DNA of 64,000 bases from JADGRB01 sp036267635 (GTDB lineage Bacteria > Myxococcota_A > Polyangia > Fen-1088), in the NCBI GenBank assembly GCA_036267635.1, contig DATAVR010000109.1, positions 1-64,000 of the forward strand, in the 5' to 3' direction. Both the position numbers and the translations under genes were made by a program. Within the stretch, counting starts at the first letter, position 1. Every line of letters begins with the position of its first letter. Below, in pieces: positions 52,827-60,502 of the stretch. Below the pieces are notes generated by a model. That model did no database searches, was not told the origin of the DNA, and saw only the letters and a program-made list of their open reading frames with translations.

Positions 52827-53489
52827 TTAGGCCGGGTTGATGATCAAGCGATGGTCTTTGCCGATGCTCAAGACGATCAGCAGGCTCAGGATGGCCGCAA
52901 AGAAGCACCACACCGAGGTGAGGGCCTGGCGTTCGATCATGAAGGTGGCCAGCAGCGACAACGCCAAGACGGTTCCCATGAGCTTGGCCCTGCTGATGGT
53001 GGAGATGAAAAAGGGCACGACCGTCGGCAATACGTAGCCGGGCAAATACAACGCCAGCACGAGCGCCGGTCCCCGCTCCACGTAGCTGTAGCCGATGCTG
53101 TGTCCCGCGACGTGCGCGCTTGGGCGCCCCCGAATCAGAAGAACCGCCGCGTAGACGCCCACCGCGACGCCCATGGAGGACAAGACCGCGAGCGCTCGTC
53201 TGCGGCGGGGGTTCCTTTCGGCGACCAAGAGCGAGATGGGAACCCACATCGGCCAGACAACCAGGGCGAAGCCGAGGAAGAGCGCCACGGCTATGCTTTG
53301 CAGGCCCGCCTGGTCGGGGTGGTCGATGGTCATCCAGACCACGCCCTCGGCCACCTGCTGGGACGCGAAGAGCAGCGGAACCAACGCCAGCATCTTGTGC
53401 GTCGGCGGCTTTTCCTGCGTAACCGCGACCGCACCGATGCCCGCGATCACCGTGGCGACGCCGAAACTGCCGGTGGCCGAGAAACACAT
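52827..53489 (-). CDS. DUF6629-type membrane protein
   Basis: A 220-aa protein that starts MCFSATGSFGVATVIAGIGA, the family signature as I recall it, with seven or so membrane helices (LVPLLFASQQVAEGVVWMTI; IAVALFLGFALVVWPMWVPI; VLPTVVPFFISTISRAKLMG). Probably an inner-membrane protein with no known activity. It stands alone between convergent and tandem small genes. Confidence 0.85.
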   Translation of the reverse strand: MCFSATGSFGVATVIAGIGAVAVTQEKPPTHKMLALVPLLFASQQVAEGVVWMTIDHPDQAGLQSIAVALFLGFALVVWPMWVPISLLVAERNPRRRRALAVLSSMGVAVGVYAAVLLIRGRPSAHVAGHSIGYSYVERGPALVLALYLPGYVLPTVVPFFISTISRAKLMGTVLALSLLATFMIERQALTSVWCFFAAILSLLIVLSIGKDHRLIINPA

Positions 53490-53646
53490 CGGGCGCGTCA
53501 GCTCACGGCGGAACGATGTGAGGTGCGGGGAGGGCGCATGGCGTCGACATGATGGGCTCTTTCCTGGAACAGGGAAGAGCGTCCCCCAATTTATTGGGAG
53601 CGGGTCGAGGAGATCACCGATCCGGCGGAGCTGGCCCGACGCTGGA

Positions 53647-53718
53647 GCCTTCGCTGGAGCCTTCGCCGGGGCCTTCGCCGGGGCCTTCGCCGGGGCTTTC
53701 GCCGGGGCCTTCGCCGCT
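53647..53718. repeat. Six tandem 12-base repeats
   Basis: Unit GCCTTCGCCGGG, six copies with few changes, ending at the stop codon of the SRPBCC gene on the minus strand. Read in that gene's frame beyond its TGA it would give A-K-A-P units, the kind of tail seen on histone-like proteins. Multiples of 12 keep frame, so copy-number change would not shift it. Confidence 0.8.
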
Positions 53719-54101
53719 CAACCCCGCAGCTTGCGCATCGGCTCCCAGTAGTTCGAGGTCCAGCCGGCGGCCAGGTGGTCCTTCATGTCGGCGGGGAACC
53801 CGTCGTGGTCGAAGAGAACGCGGGTCCCAGTCCCGTTTGGCTCCAGCGCGAACCGAACGATCGAGTAGACCCCCGCCGGCCAGGGCTTGGCGCGCCAGGC
53901 CTGGACGACGAGCCGGTCGGGGACCAGCTCGATCTGCCGACCGGTGATGTGACCGCCGAAGAGGCTGAACCCGCTCCCCTCCTCGCCGCCGCCGGTCGCG
54001 GGCGCGCCGGTCAGCTTGGCGAACTCGGCGGCGTCGATCAGCGCACGATAGATCTTGCCCGGCGTGGCCTCGAAGGTCTCTTCCTGATGGATGTTGGACA
54101 T
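53718..54101 (-). CDS. SRPBCC/AHSA1-like protein
   Basis: A 127-aa START-like domain protein: EETFEATPGKIYRALIDAAE, FSLFGGHITGRQIELVPDRL, VVQAWRAKPWPAGVYSIVRF, and HDGFPADMKDHLAAGWTSNY at the C-terminus, where the AHSA1 group ends W-x-x-x-Y. The family binds hydrophobic ligands. Divergent from the ArsR gene, with a shared 55-base control region that contains a dyad. Its stop abuts a 12-base tandem repeat. Confidence 0.9.
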   Translation of the reverse strand: MSNIHQEETFEATPGKIYRALIDAAEFAKLTGAPATGGGEEGSGFSLFGGHITGRQIELVPDRLVVQAWRAKPWPAGVYSIVRFALEPNGTGTRVLFDHDGFPADMKDHLAAGWTSNYWEPMRKLRG

Positions 54102-54124
54102 GGTTCTTCTCCCTGGTGGAATCA

Positions 54125-54142
54125 GTTAACCGAACGGTATAT
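54125..54142. promoter_or_regulatory. Dyad operator between SRPBCC and arsR-type genes
   Basis: TTAACCG-AA-CGGTATA, perfect ACCG/CGGT core with 5 of 7 positions matched per arm, placed between divergent starts 24 and 15 bases away. ArsR regulators bind this kind of imperfect AT-flanked dyad, so self-regulation and control of both genes is likely. Confidence 0.55.
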
Positions 54143-54156
54143 AGTTTCTTCCGCTC

Positions 54157-54585
54157 ATGTCAATCAGAAGCTCACCGGCCCTCGGCCGGGCCTCGGCGGA
54201 CGACGCGGCGCTCGACGCCATCTTCTCGGCGCTCTCCGATCGAACCCGTCGCCAGATACTGACCCGCCTGTCGGATGGCGGCGCCACCGTCGGGGAGCTG
54301 GCGGCTCCCTTCTCGATGACGTTGCCCGCCGTCTCCAAGCACATTCGGATCCTCGAGGACGCCGGCCTGCTGCGGCGAGAGCGCGACGGCTGGTATCACC
54401 GCTGCCGGTTGCGCGGTCAGCCGCTCGAGGCGGCGGGGGCGTTCATCGATCGATATCGGTCGTTCTGGGGCGAGACGCTCGACGAGCTGGCGCGCTACGT
54501 GGCGACCGACGCGGCGACGAAACGCCCGGGACCTTCGGAGGCGCTCCGGCGACGCCGGCCGACCCCCAGGGAGCGGCGCAAATGA
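54157..54585 (+). CDS. ArsR-family transcriptional regulator
   Basis: A 142-aa winged-helix repressor: ALDAIFSALSDRTRRQILTR, GGATVGELAAPFSMTLPAVS with recognition helix KHIRILEDAGLLRRERDGWY. No metal-binding CxC motif, so it belongs to the metal-independent ArsR group that is usually paired with SRPBCC proteins, as here on both sides. Its stop overlaps the ATG of the next SRPBCC gene (ATGA). Confidence 0.93.
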   Translation: MSIRSSPALGRASADDAALDAIFSALSDRTRRQILTRLSDGGATVGELAAPFSMTLPAVSKHIRILEDAGLLRRERDGWYHRCRLRGQPLEAAGAFIDRYRSFWGETLDELARYVATDAATKRPGPSEALRRRRPTPRERRK

Positions 54586-55037
54586 GCGGCGAATCGGCTC
54601 CGCCCGCTGCCGACCGGTTGGTGTTGGTGGTGCGGCGGAGGATCGCCGCCGAGCCGCGCCGGCTGTTCGAGGCCTGGACGCGCCCCGAGCAGCTTCGCGC
54701 CTGGTGGGGGCCGAAGTCAGTCCGCTGCTCGGAGGCGGAGGTCGACCTGCGGGTCGGCGGTCGCTACCAGATCGTCAACGACCTGCCGGACGGGTCGCAG
54801 ATCGTGATCAGCGGAACCTTCGAGGTGGTGGAGGCGCCGCGGCTGCTGGTCTACAGCTGGATGGTCGTCCCGGGCGGTGAGAATCTCGAACGGGTGACGG
54901 TGCGCTTCGATCCCGTCCACGACGCCCTCACCGAAGTCGTGGTGACCCACGAGCGGATCGGCAGCCCGCGCCTGCGCGAGGGCCATCGGGCCGGGTGGGA
55001 CGGCTGCCTCGACGGCCTGGCGGCGTACCTGGCCTAG
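54582..55037 (+). CDS. SRPBCC/AHSA1-like protein, ArsR partner
   Basis: A 151-aa protein of the AHSA1-type: LVLVVRRRIAAEPRRLFEAW, TRPEQLRAWWGPKSVRCSEA, EVDLRVGGRYQIVNDLPDGS, and the late GHRAGWDGCLDGLAAYL, the normal C-terminal helix. Co-translated with the ArsR regulator. Together the trio looks like a standard ArsR-SRPBCC module of unknown ligand. Confidence 0.92.
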   Translation: MSGESAPPAADRLVLVVRRRIAAEPRRLFEAWTRPEQLRAWWGPKSVRCSEAEVDLRVGGRYQIVNDLPDGSQIVISGTFEVVEAPRLLVYSWMVVPGGENLERVTVRFDPVHDALTEVVVTHERIGSPRLREGHRAGWDGCLDGLAAYLA

Positions 55038-55170
55038 GCTTCGCGGGCCTGAAATCGCATTGAGCTCGCCCGGCTCGTGCAATCTGCGTTTCCGCGCCTG
55101 GCCTGTAAGAGCTGGCCCGGACGGTGGCCGCGCGTTGACGACGTTCGCCCGGGTGGACAGGTTGCCTTAC

Positions 55171-55491
55171 ATGGCAACCAAGCCCGCAACGAAGAGCGTA
55201 ACCAAGAGCGGCAAGAAGCCCGGCAAGGATCAGCCGTCGCGTTGGGAAGGCGACGCCGTGGAAGACAAACCGGGCGACGAAGCGGAACGCGCCGCCGAAC
55301 GCGCTGAAGGCAACGCACCCGTTCGCGCCGACGTGGAGAGCTACCGGTCGCATCACCCATCCATCGACGAGCAGCCGCAGATCCCACCACGCGGAGAAGC
55401 TGATGACACGGAAGAAGACCTCGAGGCGGTCTCCGAAGAGCACGCCGCTCGACGAGACTCCGGCGAGCGCTCCCCGCGCGGCAAGCTATAA
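55171..55491 (+). CDS. Hydrophilic, probably disordered protein
   Basis: A 106-aa protein, Lys-rich at the start (ATKPATKSVTKSGKKPGK), acidic in the middle (EDKPGDEAERAAERAEG), with no hydrophobic core. Such proteins are typical of stress or desiccation responses. ATG at 55171; no strong ribosome site. Convergent with the transaldolase gene, 11 bases apart. No family recognised. Confidence 0.5.
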   Translation: MATKPATKSVTKSGKKPGKDQPSRWEGDAVEDKPGDEAERAAERAEGNAPVRADVESYRSHHPSIDEQPQIPPRGEADDTEEDLEAVSEEHAARRDSGERSPRGKL

Positions 55492-55502
55492 ACAAAGCAC
55501 CG

Positions 55503-56432
55503 CTACATTCCGAACGCCTTCGAATCCTCGACGAAGCTCTTCATCCCCTCGTCGGTGAGGGGATGGTCGGCGACGGTGGTGAGCACGGAGGTGGGTACGG
55601 TCAGGATGTCCGCGCCGGCCAGCAAGCATTCGGTGAGCTGCACCGGGTTGCGGAAGCTGGCGGCCAGGATCTCGGTGGTGATCTGGTAGTTCGCGAACAC
55701 CGCCGCGATCTCGAAGATGAGACGCGCCCCCGCGTCTTTGAGCGGGCCGCCGGAGGCGACGTACTCGCTGTTGTGCATGTTCTGATCGCCCTTGGCGTTC
55801 TTGGGGTCCTCGACCCAATAGAGCGAATTGCCGGGCGTCCGTTCGTGCTTGTCTTCCTTGTAGCCGTAGTCGGCCAGCCGGCCCAGGAACGGGCTCACGT
55901 ACGTCGCCCCCGCGTTGGCCGCCCAGAACGCCTGGGTGGTGTTGAAGATGAGGGTGGTGTTGACCTTGATCCCGCGCTCCCAGAGGCGGTGAATGACCTT
56001 GAGCCCGGTGAAGGGATCAGCGCTCGGATCCACCGCGCGATAGCCGCCGATGGGCACCTTGATGATCGAATTCTCACCGAGGGCGGCGAGCTCGGCCGCC
56101 TGCTTCACCATCTCCTCTTCCTGCCGCACGGTCAGCTCCAGCGACACCGGATGCGGGTTAAGCAACGAGCAGAGATCGCGCATGATCCCCTTCGCCTCGT
56201 CCCAGGACTTCGCGCCGGCCTTCTTGAGCAGGGTCGGGTTGGTGGTGAGGCCGCTGATGATGCCGGCGCGGAACAAGGGCTCGATGTCTTTCTTTGTCGC
56301 CGAATCCGCGAAGATGCGCGGCGCCTTGGCGGCGGGATGCTTGAGCGCGTTGCCGGGCTTGTCGGGGTTGACGACCGGCATGAGATTTTTGCGCGCAAAA
56401 TTGGCGGCGCTCGAAATGGATGGCGTGAACAT
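55503..56432 (-). CDS. Transaldolase-family protein
   Basis: A 309-aa TIM-barrel aldolase. Seen: IFADSATKKDIEPLFRAGII, SGLTTNPTLLKKAGAKSWDE, the Schiff-base Lys125 in NSIIKVPIGG, VNTTLIFNTTQAFWAANAGA and TEILAASFRNPVQLTECLLA. It moves a dihydroxyacetone unit between sugar phosphates in the pentose phosphate pathway; a fructose-6-phosphate aldolase-like activity is possible. An internal Met near residue 18 is an alternative start. The SRPBCC gene upstream ends 10 bases before it, on the same strand. Confidence 0.9.
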   Translation of the reverse strand: MFTPSISSAANFARKNLMPVVNPDKPGNALKHPAAKAPRIFADSATKKDIEPLFRAGIISGLTTNPTLLKKAGAKSWDEAKGIMRDLCSLLNPHPVSLELTVRQEEEMVKQAAELAALGENSIIKVPIGGYRAVDPSADPFTGLKVIHRLWERGIKVNTTLIFNTTQAFWAANAGATYVSPFLGRLADYGYKEDKHERTPGNSLYWVEDPKNAKGDQNMHNSEYVASGGPLKDAGARLIFEIAAVFANYQITTEILAASFRNPVQLTECLLAGADILTVPTSVLTTVADHPLTDEGMKSFVEDSKAFGM

Positions 56433-56442
56433 GGTGGCTCCC

Positions 56443-56877
56443 TCAGCTCTGCGCTTCGACCGTCTTCTTGAGACCCTCCAGCACCATACTCCAGTTGCGG
56501 CGCGACTCTTCGCGGGCCTTCTCGCTGCCGGGGTTGTCTTGGAAGAGATCGACGTGGACCTCCCCGTCCTGCGCCTCCACCTGGATGGTCACCGTGTGGT
56601 AGCTCTCCGCCCGATCGGGCTGGCCGGAGAGCGGGCTGAAGTGGCTGTAGCGCAGCCGCTTCCCCTGTTGGATCTCCAGGATGCGCCCCTTGTCTTCGAA
56701 CGGTTTCCCTTTCCACTCCCCCTTCCAGACGATGGGGCTTCCGACCTTCCAGTCGGAGACGACCTCGGCGCCGAACATGTAGCGCTTGATCTTGTCGGGA
56801 TTGACCAGCGCGTCCCAAACCTGGAAGACCGATCCCTTGATGGTGACCTCTGCCTTGGCGGGCAAGCTCTCCGGCAT
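56443..56877 (-). CDS. SRPBCC-domain protein
   Basis: A 144-aa START-like protein: KAEVTIKGSVFQVWDALVNP, IKRYMFGAEVVSDWKVGSPI, GKPFEDKGRILEIQQGKRLR, and the C-terminal helix NWSMVLEGLKKTVE. A ligand-binding or stress-type AHSA1 protein, third of its kind in the window. Good ribosome site (GAGGAGGGAACC). First in the pair with transaldolase. Confidence 0.9.
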   Translation of the reverse strand: MPESLPAKAEVTIKGSVFQVWDALVNPDKIKRYMFGAEVVSDWKVGSPIVWKGEWKGKPFEDKGRILEIQQGKRLRYSHFSPLSGQPDRAESYHTVTIQVEAQDGEVHVDLFQDNPGSEKAREESRRNWSMVLEGLKKTVEAQS

Positions 56878-57059
56878 GGTTCCCTCCTCCTAGAGATCCT
56901 AGTCATGCCTTGGCGCAAAGCTCCGCGCTGGCCTAACAAGAAGCGGTAGCTGGGCCGCCGGCAGCGACGTCGCGCTTCGTCTGTTCCCAGCGAGCGGACG
57001 ATCGTTACCTTCCACCTGCGCCGTCGCAAGTCAGTCGACGGCGCGAAAGGGAGCCGGTT

Positions 57060-58163
57060 TTGAGAATCGCTCAGGTTTGTCCGCTCAGCGAGAGTGTCCC
57101 GCCCAAGTTGTACGGCGGAACGGAGCGCGTGGTCGCCTTTCTGACCGACGAGCTGGTGGCGGCCGGCCACCACGTCACCCTTTTCGCCAGCGGCGACTCG
57201 GTGACCCGCGCCGAGCTCGTCCCGTGCGTGCCGCGGGGCCTTCGGTTCGAGGGCGCCTGCCTCGATCCGATCGCGCCCCACATCGTCATGATCGAGGAGG
57301 TGGCGCGCCGGGCCGACGACTTCGATCTCGTCCACTTCCATGTCGGCTACCTGCACTTTCCGCTCATGCGTCGGATGGCGATCCCGCGGGTCACGACCGT
57401 GCACGGGCGCCTGGACATCCCCGATCTACAGACCATCTACCAGGTGTTTCCCGACGAACCGCTGGTGTCGATCTCCGACGCGCAGCGCGCGCCGCTCCCG
57501 GGGGTCGGCTGGCAAGGGACGGTGCACAACGGTCTGCCGCCCGGCCGGCTGGCCTTTCATGCCGCGCCCGGACGGTACCTGGCCTTCCTCGGCCGAATCT
57601 CGCCCGAGAAGCGGCCGGATCGGGCGATCGAGATCGCCAAGCGGGTCGGGATGCCGCTCAAGATCGCGGCCAAGGTCGACAAGGTGGACGAGGAGTATTT
57701 CAACGCGCGTATCAAGCCGCTCCTCGACCATCCGTTGATCGAGTTCGTGGGTGAGATCGACGAGGTCCAGAAAGACGAGTTCCTGGGCAACGCGGCGGCG
57801 CTGCTCTTCCCGGTCGACTGGCCGGAGCCGTTCGGTCTGGTCATGATCGAGGCGCTCGCCTGCGGCACGCCGGTGGTGGCCTTCGCGCGCGGCTCGGTGC
57901 CGGAGGTCATCGAGGACGGCCTGTCGGGATTCGTGGTCGAGACCGTCGAGGAGGCGGTGGCGGCCGTTCCGCGCGCGCTGGCGATCCCCCGGGAGCGTTG
58001 TCGCGCCTATTTCGAGGACCGCTTCACAGCCTCGCGGATGGCGGTCTCCTACCTGCGGATCTACGAGAGGATGATCGCCCGCGAGCGAAACCGCCGCGCC
58101 GCCCAGACGGTCGAGAGGGGCGAGGGCGAGGGCCTCCTCGGTGAGAGCGCCGTCCAGGGCTGA
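57060..58163 (+). CDS. Glycosyltransferase family 4 protein
   Basis: A 367-aa GT-B fold enzyme: RIAQVCPLSESVPPKLYGGT with the N-terminal donor loop GGTERVV, FDLVHFHVG, TTVHGRLDIPD, and in the C-terminal domain YLAFLGRISPEKRPDRAIEI, WPEPFGLVMIEALACGTPVV, the usual E-x7-E donor site, and SVPEVIEDGLSGFVV. It transfers a sugar from a nucleotide donor, perhaps to a surface glycan. TTG start with GGGAG upstream. Nothing in its neighbours fixes the acceptor. Confidence 0.9.
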   Translation: MRIAQVCPLSESVPPKLYGGTERVVAFLTDELVAAGHHVTLFASGDSVTRAELVPCVPRGLRFEGACLDPIAPHIVMIEEVARRADDFDLVHFHVGYLHFPLMRRMAIPRVTTVHGRLDIPDLQTIYQVFPDEPLVSISDAQRAPLPGVGWQGTVHNGLPPGRLAFHAAPGRYLAFLGRISPEKRPDRAIEIAKRVGMPLKIAAKVDKVDEEYFNARIKPLLDHPLIEFVGEIDEVQKDEFLGNAAALLFPVDWPEPFGLVMIEALACGTPVVAFARGSVPEVIEDGLSGFVVETVEEAVAAVPRALAIPRERCRAYFEDRFTASRMAVSYLRIYERMIARERNRRAAQTVERGEGEGLLGESAVQG

Positions 58164-58262
58164 CCGGCGAGTCGAGCCGGCGAGTCGAGCCACGGATAGC
58201 TTGCGGCGCAAAGGGGCTGCCTCTTTGATTCGTCGTGCTCTCGGTGACGCCGTGAAGCGCCT

Positions 58263-58898
58263 TCAAGTCCCGGTCGCCCGGGATATCGCCACCGCCACGG
58301 ACTCGGTGTAGGTCACCGTCACGCGATCCCCCTGGTGGAGCGACGACAACCGCGCTTGGACGGCCGGATCCTGAATGACGAATGCGTGAGGACGACCGTC
58401 AGAGGTGGTCAGCTCCAGCGTCCCGGTTTCGCCGTCGACACTGGTCACGCGCGCCGTGCTGGTGATCTGACGTGCGCCGGCCGCCCCCAGCACCGGTGCG
58501 TTGGCGCGCGTCGGCGTCTGCAGCGTGTCGGCGACCGGTGCGTTCGCCGAGCCAAGCGAGATGACGAACCCCTGGTAGTAATCGAGGCTGACCTGGTCTC
58601 CTTTGTGGACCTCAAATCCTTCCGCGGTGGGGGCGACCTTGATCGTCGTGAGCGCGCCGTTCGCGGCCCGGACGACTATAGAATGATTGAAGCGATCGAC
58701 GCTCTCGACTGAGAAGACCGCCCGCATCAGCTCCTCATCTTCTCCTTCGGCCGTGGGCGGCGCGGAGCCTGCGCCACCCGTCGCGGGGGTTCCCGACACC
58801 GCTCCGGCCGAGATGTCGGTCGTGGCGGGCGTTGCGGCGCTGTCTGGCAGAGCGAGACCCATACCCAGGAGCGCCGCCATCATCATGGCGCGACTCAC
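58263..58898 (-). CDS. Exported protein with two related beta-domains
   Basis: A 211-aa exported protein: signal peptide MMMAALLGMGLALPDSAA, a Thr/Ala/Gly linker, then two domains of the same plan, VESVDRFNHSIVVRAANGAL with KGDQVSLDYYQG, and VTSVDGETGTLELTTSDGRP with QGDRVTVTYTES. This is the repeated small barrel seen in many exported proteins of unknown use. GTG start chosen because GGGAGG stands 5 bases before it. No family assigned. Confidence 0.75.
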   Translation of the reverse strand: MSRAMMMAALLGMGLALPDSAATPATTDISAGAVSGTPATGGAGSAPPTAEGEDEELMRAVFSVESVDRFNHSIVVRAANGALTTIKVAPTAEGFEVHKGDQVSLDYYQGFVISLGSANAPVADTLQTPTRANAPVLGAAGARQITSTARVTSVDGETGTLELTTSDGRPHAFVIQDPAVQARLSSLHQGDRVTVTYTESVAVAISRATGT

Positions 58899-59007
58899 GG
58901 TAGCCTCCCTGTCAACATGCTGGCGGGATGATTTTCGGCAAGCAGAGGCGCGGTTTGCAGAACCAATTGGCCTCGAATAGGGCGTCGGATACTTAAATTC
59001 GGTGGGG

Positions 59008-59778
59008 ATGAGGGGAGGTTGGGCGCAGCTCGTGGGGATTGTGCCCCTGGCCGGGTGGCTCGCCTGCGGGGGGACTGCTTCGAATGCGGCGACGAGCCAC
59101 AGCGACGCTGCGCCGACCAGCTCGACCGGCTCGACCGCCTCGACCGGCTCGACCACAGTGGCGCAGGTGTTCGTCGTGGCGATGGAGAACGAAAATATCG
59201 GCCAAATTTACGGCAACAGCGCCGAAGCTCCTTACATCAACCAGACGCTCATCCCGACCTCTGCTCGGGCCACCGAATTCATCGACGAGCTCGGGTTGTC
59301 CGTCCCCAGCGAACCGCACTACGTCTGGATGGGAGGCGGGGACGAACGTCTTCGCGGATCACACCTTCACGACCGACGCTTCGCCGTCCGCGAGCAACAG
59401 CACGGCCACCACGGCGCATCTGGCTACCTCTGCCACGACATGCACGGCGCCAGCGGTTGTCCTGGCGGCGACCTGGTCCAGGCCGGCGACGATTGGCTCA
59501 GCCTCAACCTGCCGCCGCTGATCGCGTTCGCAAACGCACGCGCGGCGGTGGTGTTTTTGGTCTGGGACGAGGGCGATGCCTCTGGCCATGTGCCATTCAT
59601 GGCCATTGGTCCCGGGATCAAACCGGGCTACGCCGGCTCCCAAACCTACACGCACAGCTCATTACTCAAGACGATCGAAGAGATCCTGGGCCTCCCGATC
59701 CTTCCGGCCGTGACCGCCGCCAACGACCTGTCCGATCTGTTCGCTCCGGGGGCTGCGCCCAGCTCGACGCCGCCCTGA
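59008..59778 (+). pseudogene. Broken phosphoesterase (AcpA/phospholipase C-like)
   Basis: The first frame has a signal peptide (lipobox AGWLACGG), linker and the family start VAQVFVVAMENENIGQIYGN, then LSVPSEPHYVWM. An extra G near 59331 throws it off: the sense continues one frame away as EAGTNVFADHTFTTDASPSA, then returns to the first frame as YLCHDMHGASGCPGGDLVQA and VVFLVWDEGDASGHVPFMAI. Relative to intact relatives as I know them, roughly 80 residues between these two parts are missing near 59415-59430. So it carries both a frameshift and an internal deletion and is almost certainly inactive. Confidence 0.7.
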
Positions 59779-59849
59779 TGAACGCCCGTTGTCGCGATCT
59801 GTTTGCAGACTGAGCTTGACAAGCCCTGGCAACTCGCCAGCTTCGTCAA

Positions 59850-60062
59850 ATGAAGACCCATCCGCCCCATACGGACAAAGGCGAGATCAGCCAGGAGAAA
59901 TGGAAGACCCGTCCCTCGACCGAGACGACGTCGGACGAAGGGGAGAATGCTCGGCTGGCCCGCCAGCACCGCGCCGAAGAGAATGCCCCTGCGGCTTCCG
60001 GCGGAAAAGCGCCAGATCCGCTGTGCAAGCCCGGCGCTCGCGGTACGAATGACCGCGGCTGA
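59850..60062 (+). CDS. Possible small hydrophilic protein
   Basis: A 70-aa frame (KTHPPHTDKGEISQEKWKTR; RPSTETTSDEGENARLARQH) with highly charged, disordered-looking text like that of the 55171 gene. No ribosome site. It may be a real small stress protein or chance. The stretch 59779-60079 otherwise holds nothing recognised. Confidence 0.3.
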   Translation: MKTHPPHTDKGEISQEKWKTRPSTETTSDEGENARLARQHRAEENAPAASGGKAPDPLCKPGARGTNDRG

Positions 60063-60079
60063 CCTCCCCATGGACGGTG

Positions 60080-60502
60080 TCAACCTCGGTTTTGGAGCGA
60101 GCTTCGGTTGTCGGTCTGCGACGGGCTCGCGCTGATCTCGGGCGAGCCCATCAGGACGGCGGTGACGAGCTCTATGAGCTTGTCGGCAACGAAGGGCTTG
60201 GGCAAGAAAGCGTCGGCGCCGGCCTCGCGCGCGCGGCTCGGCCCCTCCTGCGATGCCGACATCATGATCACCGGTATGGAACGCGTGGCCTCGTCGGCCC
60301 GCAAGCAGGAGAGGACGTGGCCTCCGTCGGTACCGCGGAGCGTCCAGTCCAGAACGATTATCGTCGGCTGGTAGCCGCGTGCCACGTCGACCGCCGCGAG
60401 CCCTTCAGTGCAGGCCTTCACTTCGTGCCCCGCAGCCCGCAGCACGATGGCGACGATGTCGACCAGATCAGTCTCGTCGTTAATCACCAGTACCTTTGCC
60501 AT
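60080..60502 (-). CDS. Single-domain response regulator
   Basis: A 140-aa receiver: VLVINDETDLVDIVAIVLRA, acceptor Asp52 in IIVLDWTLRGTDGG, the Ser/Thr switch in IPVIMMSASQEG, and Lys in AFLPKPFVADKL, then a short polar tail. No output domain. The first acidic pair is reduced (IND rather than DDE), still compatible with metal binding. Strong ribosome site GGAGGAGG. Its start lies inside the 3' end of the histidine kinase gene (23-base overlap), so the kinase is its probable partner. Confidence 0.9.
   Translation of the reverse strand: MAKVLVINDETDLVDIVAIVLRAAGHEVKACTEGLAAVDVARGYQPTIIVLDWTLRGTDGGHVLSCLRADEATRSIPVIMMSASQEGPSRAREAGADAFLPKPFVADKLIELVTAVLMGSPEISASPSQTDNRSSLQNRG

Noticed and set aside
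53549..53947. Plus-strand frame reading S-P-G-P repeats
   Set aside because: It exists only because the 12-base repeat is open in all frames; it runs antisense through the SRPBCC gene.
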